Shown piece after piece: positions 49,332 to 60,641 of a stretch of DNA of 64,000 bases (its first letter is position 1; each line of letters starts with the position of its first letter). The DNA comes from Rusavskia elegans (Eukaryota; Ascomycota; Lecanoromycetes; Teloschistales; Teloschistaceae): positions 248,001 to 312,000 of the forward strand of contig SAUG01000087.1 of assembly GCA_011316305.1 (NCBI GenBank), written 5' to 3'. The notes under the pieces were generated by a model. The model saw nothing but the letters and a program-made list of their open reading frames with translations. It searched no databases and was not told the DNA's origin. The translations under genes and the position numbers were made by a program.

Positions 49332-50935
49332 TCAGAATCCCTGCATACTCCTCCACCTCTCCCTCCATCCAGGAAAGAATGGTGCCTCATCCAGCGTCCT
49401 TACTTCCCACCCCTCCTCCACCATCCCCCTCTCCACCTGCTCCCTCTCATACCGCTCCAATGAAGGCAGCGTGACATGCTCGACATACCAAGTATTCTTA
49501 TATCTGAGAATCTGCTCGGGCCCCTGTGTTAACACGCGACGGGCCAGCGCGGGCACGTACGGCTCCTCCCTTAACGCGGTCAGGGGCGTGAATGAGGTCT
49601 TGAAATTGAAGAGTAATCCACCGGAGACAGGCATGCGACGGAGGGTCTGCCAGTCGACGCGCAAGGTTACGCGTCCGGGGTCAAGGTCGGGTGCTTGGAT
49701 GTTGCGAAGTGACATTTCTGGGTCGTCTGGGCTTAGATGGAGGGGATTGTCGATTTCGAAGGTCCAGGATGCCCGCTGGATGGGATTGGAGCATGCAAGT
49801 TTGGCGAAGAAACTGAATTGGACCGCGCAAATAAATCATTAGCAAGTGACATTAACATCATGGACAAGGAACAGGAGGTGAAGGTGGCGGCTTATACCGT
49901 TCCATTGAGTACTGCATCTTCTCCTTATAGAAGGGGACTGGTGTGTGGATCTCCGGGAGCCCTTGACCAATAATCAATCCCAGGTTCCACCCGATCGCAG
50001 AACAGATGACGCCGGCGCGGAGATGGTAGTGCCCCGTATGTGGATCTCGGAGCATGATGACAAAGTCTTCCGGTATGGTCTCCATCATTATACGCAGCGG
50101 GTGCTTGGTTCGGAGCTGCTGCTCCACTCCAAGGATTTTGTTCACAAAAATGGTCTGATCGCGCGAAAGGGAAAAGTGTTGGGGATATCGGTGGAGCAAG
50201 AATTGAAGAGTTGTCTCCATGGCTTCCTTGCACGCGAGTTCTGTACCCGGCAAATATTGCAGGATCGCCTCCCCCTTTTGCTCGTAGAGCTCCCTTCGTT
50301 GGATCAGTCTTGGCTTGTAGTATTTGGTCAGTTCAAGCCACCAGTCAGGCTCAAGCTTTCTCAAAGCTGAGCTTGGTTAGCATTGCCGTGAAGTACACTC
50401 ATCGTACGCAGGTCGTCTTACACAGGGTCTGATGATATGCCCATCTGAAAGGTCGGTAGGGCCGTGGTAGAGCAGTTTCAATGTCGAAGTCTTCGTACGG
50501 CTGTGGATGAGGGATGCCACTGAGTTCTGCGTAGTTGGGAAAGTCACCTAGAAGCCTGACTTCTTCCAAGCTTATACCTGTTGGGGTGAAAGTTGTCTCT
50601 TCGCAGTCGAGGTAATTTGCCTCCAGAGGTGTTACTGATGCCGCAGAAAGCTCGACATTGGGTCCGTGTCTAGTGAAGACCTCATGGAGCTGAGGAAGCG
50701 CTTCTGCAACCCGGGCCAAGGCCTGCCTTTGCTGGGGTGGGAAGCCATAGTCGACTGGAGCAGGATTCTTTTCAAAACTTCTTTGCTTTTTCGAAGCTGC
50801 GGACAGAAAGAAGTTTCCTGACTTCCCAAACCATCTTCCAAACTGCTTTGCCAACCGGGCACGCTGTTCTTCGTGGTATGCAAAGAGAACGATAGCCGGA
50901 AGAAGGATTGCAATAGCAAGCACAAAGAAGTGCAT
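49332..50935 (-). CDS. DUF3445/HRQ-family (heme-dependent oxidative N-demethylase-like) protein
   Basis: Three exons: 50935-50422, 50366-49898 and 49812-49332, giving 487 residues. Introns are 55 bp (GTAAGA, CTAAC branch, CAG) and 85 bp (GTATAA, CTAAT branch, CAG). Both splices restore family motifs (WAYHQT/LSLRKLEPDWW and YSMER/FFAKLACSNPIQR). An N-terminal membrane helix (residues about 3-20, FFVLAIAILLPAIVLFAY) is followed by a basic linker, then the DUF3445 domain from about residue 160. Its motifs are LEPDWWLEL, GTELACKE, IPEDFVIMLRDP, AGVICSAIGWNLG, KEKMQYSMER, NPIQRASW, LRVDWQTLRRMPVSGG and YVEHVTLPSLERYE. Bacterial relatives include the alpha subunit of heme-dependent oxidative N-demethylase acting on dimethylamine. 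Substrate here is unknown. Normal GC, no stops: an intact gene, probably membrane-anchored. Divergent from the SET gene. Confidence 0.88.
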
Positions 50936-51325
50936 GTTATTTTCGATCAGCTATTCGTCGTCGCGGATTTTGCTCGAGTGAAATGGCGCAAGAGATGGCC
51001 AAACACCCGGGAACGAAAGATCAAACTCGTGAATAACGCCATACTTGGCTACGCCGGAGCCATGTCTCATTGTGCATGATCAGCGAAAGTATAAAGTTGC
51101 GCCAGCGGACCTTTTGCGTAACCGCCTCAACGCTGACTGGTATACCAGAATCCACAGTTTATGACCGGACTGACTCGGTGTACTGCCGCCAGGCCATTGT
51201 TGATACAACAAGCAACAGATATAATGATCGGATCCCCATCCTCTTCAGGCAGCATCTCACATAAACACTTCAACTCGGAAAGCCCTAACACAGACATACG
51301 TCTCTCCCGCCTCGCCATAAGTATC
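50936..51325. promoter_or_regulatory. Shared 390-bp divergent intergenic region
   Basis: Lies between the start codons of the minus-strand HRQ-family gene and the plus-strand SET gene, so it should hold both promoters. ORFs reading across it look like shadows. No specific factor site was recognised. Confidence 0.4.
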
Positions 51326-51835
51326 ATGGATAGCAAAGAGTTCAGTCCCCACTGGCACCAACCCAGCCACCCAGATCGCCTTCTAGTCAGCAAAGGCGAT
51401 CCTTTTGCTGCCAAAGCAACCTCGCTCGTCGCTCTTCCCGCAGGCTCACACTTTGCTCACATCACGAGCGCGACAAAGGTCAGCCAAAAGACCTACACCT
51501 CCGTCCAGACCTCCAAGAGAGACAGCATCGAGCTGAACTCCGACCTCGTCTACTGCAACCATTCATGCCAGCCGTCCCTGATTTTCGACATGGAGAAGTA
51601 CGAAGTCCGTGTCGTGGATGACCGCCCGCTCCAGGTTGGGGACGAGCTTACGTTCTTCTACCCGAGCACCGAATGGGATATGGTGCAACCATTTCGCTGC
51701 CGCTGTAGCGCTCCCAAGGGCGTGTGTCATGTCCGGATTTCGGGCGCGAGAGATATGGAGCGGGCGGCACTCACCCGTTACTGGTTGAACGGACATGTGC
51801 GTGAGCAATTGGCAGGGGTGGAAGCAAACCCCTAG
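51326..51835 (+). CDS. SET-domain protein
   Basis: ATG at 51326 (MDSKEFSPHWHQPSHPDRLL) gives 169 residues in one exon. The frame is open upstream to 51161, but the later Met matches the short single-domain SET proteins of fungi. The core motifs are present: an LVALPAGSHFAHIT strand, VYCNHSCQPSLIFD (the NHSCxP S-adenosylmethionine/pseudoknot motif), VGDELTFFYPSTEW (GDEL plus Tyr) and a post-SET-like FRCRCSAPKGVCHVRISGA cysteine cluster. The expected activity is lysine methyltransfer on an unidentified protein. The N-terminal GxG strand is weak, as in many small fungal SET proteins. Intact; divergent from the HRQ-family gene and convergent with the transporter. Confidence 0.82.
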   Translation: MDSKEFSPHWHQPSHPDRLLVSKGDPFAAKATSLVALPAGSHFAHITSATKVSQKTYTSVQTSKRDSIELNSDLVYCNHSCQPSLIFDMEKYEVRVVDDRPLQVGDELTFFYPSTEWDMVQPFRCRCSAPKGVCHVRISGARDMERAALTRYWLNGHVREQLAGVEANP

Positions 51836-52128
51836 TCAACTGAAGGGTAAGTACGAGCGAGCTCAGCCTGTCCTTGACTAGAGGAAAAGCCAAAAATGTC
51901 ATGCCTGTTTGGAAACACCGCTTGCGGTATATGCACTGCTCTTTCGTGCATCCAGCTACCGGCGCCCGACCATTTCCGACCCGAGAATCCCCAGTGTGCA
52001 TGTAGTCCGAAGATCGGCATAGGCACCATTTGGGCTACGAAGTGGCTGAACATTGTAATCCTATTCTCTGACTATTCAATGTATGCAGATTCATCTTGAC
52101 AGTTTGCAACACAAGATGTGTGATAGTT
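51836..52128. other. Tail-to-tail intergenic region
   Basis: 293 bp between the 3' ends of the SET gene and the transporter gene. No ORF or hairpin terminator is expected in a eukaryote and none was seen. Confidence 0.4.
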
Positions 52129-53744
52129 TTACTGGATCAACGGTCGCTCCTCGTCAAGTCGACCTTCGACGCCATTGTTGGATTTTACTGCGCCCCGGCC
52201 CAGAACTCCGAAACCTCCAAAGACCATGGTAATGCCGGTGAAGAGAACCAACCCAGCGTATTGTGTACCGTATGCACCTTTGCCATGCCAGTCGTCCGTT
52301 AAGCCGATTAAACTATCACATACGAAGCCGCTCATCACGCAACCGATGCCTCTGCCCGAGGCGAACGCCCCCATAATGACTGCAGTCGCCGCGTTCGGGT
52401 TCTGTGCCTTGACTTCCGTCACACAGCCGGTCCACGTCGCTGTGTAACCCCCAGCAAACACACCGTACGCGAAAGCGAAGACACAGAGGACCGGTAATGT
52501 GGTCGCCAATCCCCAGATGAGAAATACGGATATTGACGAGCATACTGCTGATATGAGCAATACCGTCGATATGTGATAGCGATCGGTCAAGAACCCTATA
52601 CAGACGAGGCCCCCTGTAGATGCCAGATTGAGCACGGGCACAGTCAATGTGGAGGGAAGCGATGGGAATCCGATCGAAACACCGTAAGCTTTGCACCAGA
52701 ACTGTCAGCTGCTTGCACTGGCTAGGACTAGAAATTTTGGACGACGCACTTGGCAGAAAGACATGGGGCACCAGATAGCCAAAGCCGTTGACGACGTTGC
52801 CAATCTGAAATGTCCAAAAAAGCGGCGTGCGGAGAAAATCGAGATTTAAAGACAGGACGACGCCTTTCGCCGGAAGCGGGATCCGAGGCTTGACCAAATA
52901 GATCAGTGGTGAAAGAAAGATAAACTTCAGTCACAGAAATGTCAGCCTTCTACCATGATCGCTGGGGATCTTCAAGGGAGTCCATACCACGAACAACGCC
53001 CAAGCTCGCAGGGTGGTCCGGAACCCATAATGCTCCAACCCCCAGTCCATCACCCACGGCATAACGCAGCTGCAGCCACCTGTTCCAGCCCAAAACACGC
53101 CATATGCCAGACCTTTCCGTGCGACAAACCACTCATCCAGATAAAACAAGAAAGGGTTGTATACCAGCGCTCCCCCTAAACCGTACAGCAGCCCCTGGCA
53201 AAGTACGAGGTGAACGACCCGAGTTGCGAACGAGGCGGCGATCAGTGAGGACGTGAGCAGGACAAGACCGAGGATCGATACGTTCTTCCGTTGGGATGGC
53301 CAGCGCTGCAGTGCGATGACGCAGATCGGAGCGAGCAAGTATGCCAAACCCTATCAAAGCTGTTGGCAAAAGAGAGTTTATTTGGAGGATGAGTATATGG
53401 GTGTTGCCGTTACTGTTCCGCTAGTCCCAATGGCAGCCACGCCTGGCTGGTGAGCGAAGGCTTCGTGACTCGTGTAGTACTTTTCAAAAACTCCGTATGA
53501 GTAGGGGAGTCCTAGATGAGGGTTCAGCGTGAGTGTTACATGGCACGGCTGTCTGGGTTCGATCACCCCATACAATGCCCTCGATCCAGAAGGATCCAGC
53601 TAGGAACAACCAAGCGGCTCGGCCGCGATCTGGCGGAGGATACTTTGATTCCAGATCCTGCCGTGTTCGCGATGATTGAATGGAAGGAGTGGGCGTAGCT
53701 CCGTACGGTTTGGGCATTGGATATGGAAGACTCGTATCCGTCAC
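52129..53744 (-). CDS. Monocarboxylate-type MFS transporter
   Basis: Five exons (53744-53567, 53511-53414, 53350-52988, 52924-52750, 52688-52129) give 457 residues. Introns are 55, 63, 63 and 61 bp, all GT-AG, three with CTGAC/CTGAA-like branch sites. A hydrophilic N-terminus with PPPDRGRAAWLFLAGSFWIE is the fungal version of the MCT PPDGGYGW signature. Then come GLPYSYGVFEKYY, GLAYLLAPICVIAL, a TM-rich LCQGLLYGLGGALVYNPFLF, LDEWFVARKGLAYG (the loop between TM4 and TM5), a central loop KPRIPLP, GYLVPHVFLPTYGVS, and GLVCIGFLTDRYH. The last exon holds the final helices, ending DEERPLIQ. MCT-like fungal permeases move monocarboxylates or other small organic acids across a membrane. Substrate unknown. 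Intact, no RIP. Confidence 0.87.
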
Positions 53745-53965
53745 CTTGATTGAGGTGGTGGTGAATGTCAGATATCAAAACGAATGGCTACGTGTTGTTC
53801 ATATCGAACTTGCTTGTTGAGAAGCTGAGAGGGAAGCTCGTGGCCCGGGATTGGAATAAGACACCCACTCGGGGAAAAAGACGCCCACTCGGGGAAAAAA
53901 GCTCTTGGGCTCGTCATCGATCTCACGCAAGTTCAACATAGCTTTGTGGCGTTTTCCAGCGAGAT
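53745..53965. other. Upstream region of the transporter with a 20-bp tandem duplication
   Basis: Contains ACRCCCACTCGGGGAAAAAR twice head to tail at 53861-53900 with two differences. It lies about 120 bp upstream of the transporter ATG, so it could be a promoter element. Confidence 0.45.
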
Positions 53966-54721
53966 ATGAGCCTCCACATATTCGCATGCACTCGGTCGAG
54001 GCTGGAACCTCAACGAAGCAGGTACAATGAAATAGTAAATGGACACTTATTTCCCCGTCGATCATCATACACGATATTCTCCTCGGGGCAGTACGCATTT
54101 TCTCGAATCGGAAGACACTGCAGGCAAGTTGGGAGGGTTTGGCGGTTGAGCTCGTTCTTGACCGGTTGCTACCGATTGGGAAGCACCTTGGGCGTTAGGT
54201 CATTACTCTTTGACGCGCTCCGATCATCCAAACGTATCGTACGCTGCTACAGAGACATCGCTCTTACCCATAGTCGTAACCTCTACTGCCGCCTTCTCCC
54301 ACTCCTTCTTAATGGTGTTCGATATGGTGTGGTAGGACTAGTCAACGCCTTTCACGCCCTTCGAATGGAGATAGATAGAGACTAGGTTCCTACTGCTGCG
54401 AGAAGCGGAGTTCTTCGGTTTCAAGATCTATTGGAGCTGGAAACGGGGTTGGATCCGGGGACAGATGTAGCTGGATTAAGATCGACAACGACGGAAAATC
54501 TCGGGAGCGCAAGAAGATAACGCAATTCGTTAGTAATCGCAAACCTCAAAGCTTTAGGGGCCTGAAACCTAACGGCAACTATCTATGTTCTCAGTCTTAA
54601 AAAGCATAGACTTGATATGACGGCGAGCGTGCTGAAGCCTCCTCCTCCGCGTCATCCTGTCCACACGATCCGTTAATCAATAGTGCTCTACCGCTCTAGT
54701 GTCGTTTTGTCAAACAGTATC
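53966..54721. other. Normal-GC region with an unassigned ORF
   Basis: A 139-codon plus-strand ORF (53966-54385, starting MSLHIFACTRSRLEPQRSRY) is Arg/Ser/Leu-rich and lacks family features. It may be fortuitous. Nearby frames show other short protein-like runs (LASWEGLAVELVLDRLLP-like; LLELETGLDPGTD), so this could be a decayed gene. Confidence 0.3.
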
Positions 54722-55201
54722 TCAATCGTTCGTGCCGCCATTCTGTACGAAGGTATCCATAGTCCATCCAAAGTTGCGATTGAGACGCCTCGCGATCCTT
54801 CGAGCAAGTTGTAAAGGCAACTTGCTCTCTGGGTGAGGTTCGTGGAAAATGATATTGCCTTTCTCGGATGCGAATAGCTAAGCAGAGCCTTGTAGCTTCT
54901 TTGCTCCGAACCCGACGTTAACCATCGCTTTCTTGAATTCTTTCCAGGGTAATTCTCCTGGCAAAGTGTCGCCGACTGGTTTTCCGAACATTGCGGCGAA
55001 AGTGTTGAAGATCTTCTTCTTGACTGTTAATAGAGAAACACCTGTCGTGTTCTTGGCACCAAGGACTTGTCGCGTCGATTCGGTCTTGTGCTGCTGCTCG
55101 TGGTCCGAGCAGAGGTGGCGGGTCTTTATCTTTTCCTGTATTGTCGTCGTAGTTCGCGATCGCTCAATGGTCCGCTCGGTTCGCTCTACTAGTGTAGCCA
55201 A
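54722..55201 (-). pseudogene. Conserved fungal FHEPHP-type protein with one Trp-to-stop change
   Basis: A 160-codon frame from ATG 55201 (MATLVERTERTIERSRTTTT) to TGA at 54722. The conserved block is VKKKIFNTFAAMFGKPVGD, then PGELPWKEFKKAMVNVGFGA, then KKLQGSA, stop, LF, then NIIFHEPHPESKLPLQLARR and IARRLNRNFGW. This matches a small ascomycete family with (PGEIPWxDF, GSVWxF, FHEPHP, ARRxGRRLxRxYGW) motifs. The internal TAG (54878-54880) sits where the family has Trp, so TGG to TAG by G-to-A is the obvious cause. It is at the edge of the island next to RIPped DNA. Function unknown. Translation would stop at residue 107. Confidence 0.65.
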
Positions 55202-55289
55202 AATGAGGCTATCCCATCCGCAGCTAGGGTCGCCGATTCAGGGGCTCCCACTATATAATATCTACTCAAATGTATATACATTTCTATAA

Positions 55290-55985
55290 ATTATTTACTA
55301 CGTCTAAATATTTCTTTCAGTACCGTTAATAATTATATAGATATATCTCGTATAATCGACAACTATAGAAGAAATAATATAGCCGTCGCCGCCGCTGATT
55401 AGTCCGTACAATATTTATATTCAATTCGGTTAATATTTCCTTCGGGATTTCAAATATCGTTTTTTTAGTATATATATATACTACGTAGTATTTCTTCTTT
55501 TCTAGTATTTTATTTAATTTATTACTTTATTTATATGGAAGCGTATAGCGTATATAATCGCCGAGAGATACGGCGTAAAAACGATCGTCTATTTCTTTAT
55601 CTAGACGTTTAGAATCTTTATAGAATTTCGTTACTAGATAAATTCGAAACTTTCGATACGTATAACAATTAAGGTAATAAATCTATAGCCGATCGGACGA
55701 GTAATAGGCGATTTTATATACGTTCGTCACCGCCGTATCGAATAGAAAATGCTATAGAGGTTTATAATTCTTAATATAAATATACTATACATTATAATAT
55801 AACTTTATCTAGTCAATAATATTTATCCCGTTTATAAAATAATTATATATATATCGTTGAATTTAGAGATTCGTAACTTTTTAACCGTTTTATCTCCGAA
55901 AATAGCTCTAGATATACGAGTATTAGTCGCTATTTTCGCGGGACGGCGGCGTTTTCGTACGATTATCTCGTATCTAGTATCAATA
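55290..55985. other. RIPped DNA, end of the piggyBac relic
   Basis: Strongly AT-rich. It presumably holds the 3' part of the transposase element to its right. No motif could be placed. Confidence 0.4.
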
Positions 55986-56990
55986 GTATTTATAAATAAA
56001 ATGATATTCTAATTCTACTAGGCGAATTAAAGTATCTTTTTATCTTTAGATAATATTCTATAGAGTTTGATTCATTCTAATTAGCTGTTATATTCGAATT
56101 TGAATTCGGCGAAATATAGGACGAGATCTCTATTCGGTTCTACCTTCTTCTTTTACTTCTTGGTCCCATGAGATTCCTTCTCTTTTTCTCGACGGGTTTT
56201 CATCGTTCTTACTATTCCGGCGGCTCTAATACCTCGTCACCTAAGAATCGCGAGGAATCTAGTCTACGTAAATAGATTATCTAACTAAATAACGTATCGG
56301 TTTTTGGGTAAAAAGCCTTTCTTCGTAAAAAAATCGAAGACTACAACGTGGGTTTTAGAAAAATCTTCGTCTTTTACCTAATACGGATTTAAATTAACCG
56401 GGCTATTAGTATCGCCTTTCGTATAATATAGATAATCTAGTATATAACTCTCGTTCGCAAGTATCTATATTTTGAAACCTTCGGGTACTAGTTTAGATAG
56501 GATATTTACCGTCTCTTTCGTCTTTTCTATAAAGCGTTAAATAGTCTCGTCGACTGCTAAATAGATTCCTCGTCTCTAGTAGCGTTTAAACGAGAATCGG
56601 AGGTATTTATTAAGAGGTTCGAGCTTCTCGAAGAGGTTCTGCGGCTCGGTACCCTCGTAGAGAGAAAGGAATACGTAAAAGAAACAATCGAGTTATTCCT
56701 AGCGATTTCTACTTATATTCTTTAAGATAATACGGTATAGAAAACCTCTAGACTCGTCTAAATTCTAATAGTCTCCTATAGATACTTCGAGATAAAGGCC
56801 TATATAGATATAGATCGCGAGATATATTCGTATTTCCTCTAAAGTCGTTAGTTTCTATAGACGTATATAGTTTCCTTTAGTCGGCTAATAAAAATCTATA
56901 TAGAAGTTCGTATTTTCTACGTAGAAATTAGTAGAATCGATATAAAAGAGTAAATTAGCTTTTTTATAGCGTTATTCGCGGAGGATTAGA
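55986..56990 (-). pseudogene. piggyBac-family (DDE_Tnp_1_7) transposase relic
   Basis: The minus-strand frame is readable through several TAG stops. From the N-terminal side it shows TLEEIRIYLAIYIYIGLYLE (WxPvTxxEIrxYlgi type), SIGDY.NLDESRG, FLSLYEGTEPQNLFEKLEPL, and YLAVDETI.RFIEKTKETVN (the first catalytic Asp lies in VDE). Next come LSKLVPEGFKI.ILANESYI, then a second Asp in LDNLFT.TRFLAILRD, then GIRAAGIVRTMKTRREKEKE. Order and spacing fit piggyBac transposases. The terminal repeats and the TTAA site could not be fixed. The 5' side abuts the dispersed repeat at 56995-57355. Confidence 0.7.
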
Positions 56991-56994
56991 AGAG

Positions 56995-57355
56995 AGTTAA
57001 AAGACCGTAAAAGTCGATCGAATGTTATAAAAAATATCTAATCGCAAGTCTCTTTCCGTATATTATAAATGTTAAACCTTGAAAAGATCTTTATAAATAC
57101 GAGATTCGAATGGAATAAAATTAATCAAGCGATATTCCCGCCGTATCTAAAGGAGCCTACGTTTAATCGACGCGGTTTAAAACGACTGCTGGACGGCCTC
57201 TTGCAGCCCGGCTGTCTTCGCTTTTAGGAAAGAAGTTTAGATAATACGTAACTCTTATTATATACTGGTATAAAGTTAGTATAATCTTCCGCTTATTTCA
57301 GTTAGATTAAAGGTCTTGAAATTTTCTAAAATCGAAGATTTAATAGGCTGACAGA
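56995..57355 (+). repeat. Dispersed repeat, copy 2
   Basis: Partner of 14790-15205. It lies just upstream of the piggyBac transposase frame, which suggests it is part of that element. Confidence 0.7.
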
Positions 57356-57419
57356 TAGCTTGACCGCCTTTTATTACCGCCGTTGACTAAAATATATAGG
57401 AGCAGATCAATAACGCCGA

Positions 57420-58050
57420 TATATACGGATACCGCTCGTCGTTATTCGAGTCCGTCTAGTCTAGTACCGCTGGCTCTATAAATATTCCTAATAAAAACCT
57501 GGTTAATAGAGCTTTTTTGTTCCCGTTATCGTCTTTTCAGTCGCTCTTTTCCGTATTATCCCTTCTACCTTCGTCGCCTACGAGGATCTCTCTATCTATT
57601 AATAATTCTCGAGTCGATTTAGTTAAAATAAGTTTACTCCGACTCGACTTTAACGAAGTAACTATATAATATACCGACCTTTAGAACGATTCCGACTCTA
57701 TATCTAGCTAGGAGGTAGTCGGGCCTTTTAATCTACGATATACGATTTTAAAAAGCTCCGACGGGGAAAAGTTAGCGGGTAACGATTATTCCGCCCTCTA
57801 GCCATCGCCAGCGGAAGTATCGATATCTAAAAGGCTAGAAGAGATCTTTTTATCTAATTTTCTTCTCTTTTCTACTGCTCGCATTCCCTGTTCTAGCCTG
57901 TGGCTGAGCCTCTATATATTGTTTCCCAAGATCGAAAACCGTCTACCAGTCCATTTTCTATACGTCTAATAATACCTTTATATAATTATTAATAGTCCAA
58001 TTTTAAAGTATAACTTTAATAGTATTATATTACGAGCCTAGCAGACTCGA
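57420..58050 (-). pseudogene. Partial decayed relative of the 47-kb repeat ORF
   Basis: 57895-58020 matches 47710-47850 in the same orientation (TGTGGCTGAGCCT, CCAGTCCAT and following blocks), i.e. the MDWQ..LG..Y..AQPQ region. Downstream of that point the minus frame differs from the 47-kb copy and reads on through NASSREKRRKLDKKISSSLL, LPANFSPSELFKIVYRRLKG and KLILTKSTREL. The family therefore has variable C-termini, or this copy keeps a longer one. RIP stops are present. Confidence 0.45.
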
Positions 58051-60211
58051 TCAGATATATCAACTACGCGGAGCTTCGTAGTATAAAGAACGGTTGTTTG
58101 TATGACTATAAATATTTAAGAACCTTGGCGACTGAACGGACTGAATATAGGTTCAGAGGAATCAAAGTAAACAATCTACTGAATATATTGATCGTATTAA
58201 TCCGAAAGAATTTTTGTTATATATATAGATTTCGAACTCGGCGCCTTTATAATATTACGATTCTTTCGTTACAGATTTGATAAGTATAATTAGTACGGCT
58301 TTATAGTAATCAATACTAAATAGGCTATATAGAAACTAAATATAGTAATTAGTAATCAATATATTAAATAAAATTAAGTATTTGAATATATTAAATATAC
58401 TATATATCTTTATATATATAAATTATAAACTCGATACTTTTATAGCTCTTATTTGAATCATTATTTATTTTAAATAAAAATTATTACTATTAACTGCTTT
58501 AGCTATTAAAAGTAATTTATTATCCTATTAACTATAATTAATTACCCGTTATCTTTTAAATTTATAGATATTTTATAAGATTAAATCTTTTTATATCTTC
58601 GATATCTATTGGAATTAGTAGCGTATATAATACTTTAAATACCTTTAGAATATCTATTTCAAGTTAACGTATCATTTCTATTCTAAACGGTTCGACAATT
58701 GAATAATCTACTATAACTAAATAATCCCAAGAAGAAAAAGTCGAGATAAACGATACTAATAATAAAACGGACTTTTAGACTCGGTATATAATAAAGGTTA
58801 ACAAGCCGGACGAGTATTATGGAAATCGTAATATTTTCGACACCTAGTTTATATAATTAGATATCTACTTTTATTTTAGCAAGCTAAAGAAAAAAGAGAA
58901 GATTATTTTTACTTTAATTTTTATAAAAAAAAAGATAGAGAAGTGATTTAAACTAAGATTAAAATTATACTATAACGATAGAAAAGATCTAAAGAATCTA
59001 TTCAGCGACTATAATAATTTTAAAAAAGAAATCCGTCGAATTTTCGAAATATCTAACGAGGAAATTATAATAGCAAAAATAATTTAGTATTTATACTAGA
59101 AAACTTCGGTAGCCGAATACGTAGCAAGATTTTAAAAGTATTCTAATTTAATTATCTAGAGAAACTATTCGCTGATAGAAATATATAAAAGAAGACTAAA
59201 AAATAATATTAAAGATCTAATAATTATAAATAGAAAAGCTATAAAAATCTTTAGCTAACTAATCGAAATATCTATCCACTTTAACGATAAATTATACGAA
59301 TAAACTATATTAAAACGTTATAATAAAAGAGGACCAACCGCTAGCGCTAGTAGCTATATAGAGAGGTCTTTTCGACCCAAACGTTATAAAAAGAAATCCA
59401 GTGGTACTAGTAGTAGTAACTACTATAGGCTAATACTAATAGAACTGAATTCAATTTAGAAACGTAAAAGAAAGAACCCTAGAGATAAAATAGAAAATAA
59501 AAATTCTAAAACGTGCTATAACTATAGTAAACTAGGTTATTTCGCGAGAAAATATCGTTTAAAGATATAACCACGATAGTTCAACGCTACGTTAAAAAAA
59601 AAAACCGACGACTAGTAAGAAATATCCAAGGAGGACGACGATAGTAAAAAATCGGAACCTCTAGAAGCTAGTTCGGATAAAAAATACCAGTTTACGAAAA
59701 TATAGATATATTTAAAAAAGCGACGAAAGATAACGTTTTTTTAAAGGTATCAAAAAGACTATTCAAAGGAATCGACGTAGAATCAGCTTTCGAATTAATA
59801 TCTATACTAGAGGACGTGCGAATATAGATTACGGCAAGACCTAGACCATATATAATAATCGAAGACTATATAAAAAAACACGAGATATACCGAATATAAT
59901 ATAAAGAATAGATAGATATAAAACGGTACCTTTAGAACGAAGAATCGGACCGAAAAGTTAACGTAATTATCGACTTGTTTAGAAAATAACTAAAAAGTAA
60001 CGCTTCTAAAAATAAAGTTATCCTAATATCTACGTTACGTAGAATTGATATAGCGATAGAGTAATAATAATATAACAGTCTAAATTGGACTATATATTAT
60101 AATAATAACTATATAGTCTATATTTCCGATAAACAGAATTCGGAATAGTTTTTTCGCAACCTTTAATAACGACGAAAACCTTTAATAGAAAAAATAATAG
60201 AAATTACTAAA

Positions 60212-60641
60212 CTATATTATACGTTTAATCGTTCGGATTTTGATTTTAATCTTTTACGAATATAACGCTAGAGGCGCTAACTCGATCAGATTACGCAATT
60301 ATTTGGTACTTAAGTATTTTATCGAGAACTCGAAATAAAGACTCCCGAAGGAGCTAGATCTGGACTAAAACCCAGAGAAAAACCGTAATCTATTTAATCT
60401 TATTAATTAACTCAATTAAATTCGATCGATCGGGCTAGGCCGAGACGATCCACTATCTAGTCTTTCTATATTTAAATTCTGTAAAAATCGACTAGGGTCG
60501 ATAGAAAAAACTCAAGTATTAGGTTGGCCTTCGAAGGATTCGAATCCCCGACCCGTCGGATTAACTCCGTTAACTCCGAAGAGCGCTGGATCCGCCGGAC
60601 CTCCAGGTCACGCAGCGTTGCCACTGCGCCACCCAGGCCAA
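60212..60641 (-). mobile_element. SINE-like insertion with a tRNA-like head, 430 bp
   Basis: Flanked by perfect 11-bp AAATTACTAAA copies (60201-60211, 60642-60652) within the element C gag-protease region. On the minus strand it starts TGGCCTGGGTGGCGCAGTGG, with an exact A box (TGGCGCAGTGG), and carries a B box (GATTCGAATCC) about 80 nt later. A TTTTTT run (plus 60505-60510) lies about 16 nt past the tRNA-like end. The 300-bp body to the left is only partly RIPped. The tRNA-like head followed by a body and a long target duplication is SINE architecture. No relative of it was noticed elsewhere in the window. Confidence 0.6.
60526..60639 (-). tRNA. tRNA-like sequence (pseudo-tRNA head)
   Basis: 114 nt. 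GGCCT at the 5' end pairs with AGGCC at the 3' end. The D arm is good (GGCG, 9-nt loop, CGCT) and a T arm is recognisable (TTCGAAT loop). The middle is too long and does not give a standard 7-nt anticodon loop, even allowing an intron. Best read as a tRNA-derived Pol III promoter, not a working tRNA. The isotype is not assignable. Confidence 0.4.

Noticed and set aside
51070..51325. Upstream extension of the SET gene to 51161
   Set aside because: The extra 55 residues lack conserved features and lie in the divergent promoter; ATG 51326 fits the family length.
52155..52447. Plus-strand ORFs across the transporter
   Set aside because: Antisense shadows of a well-supported five-exon MFS gene.
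58098..58280. 60-codon ORF as a gene
   Set aside because: No homology features; it sits between repeat-ORF debris and the element C leader and is probably fortuitous.
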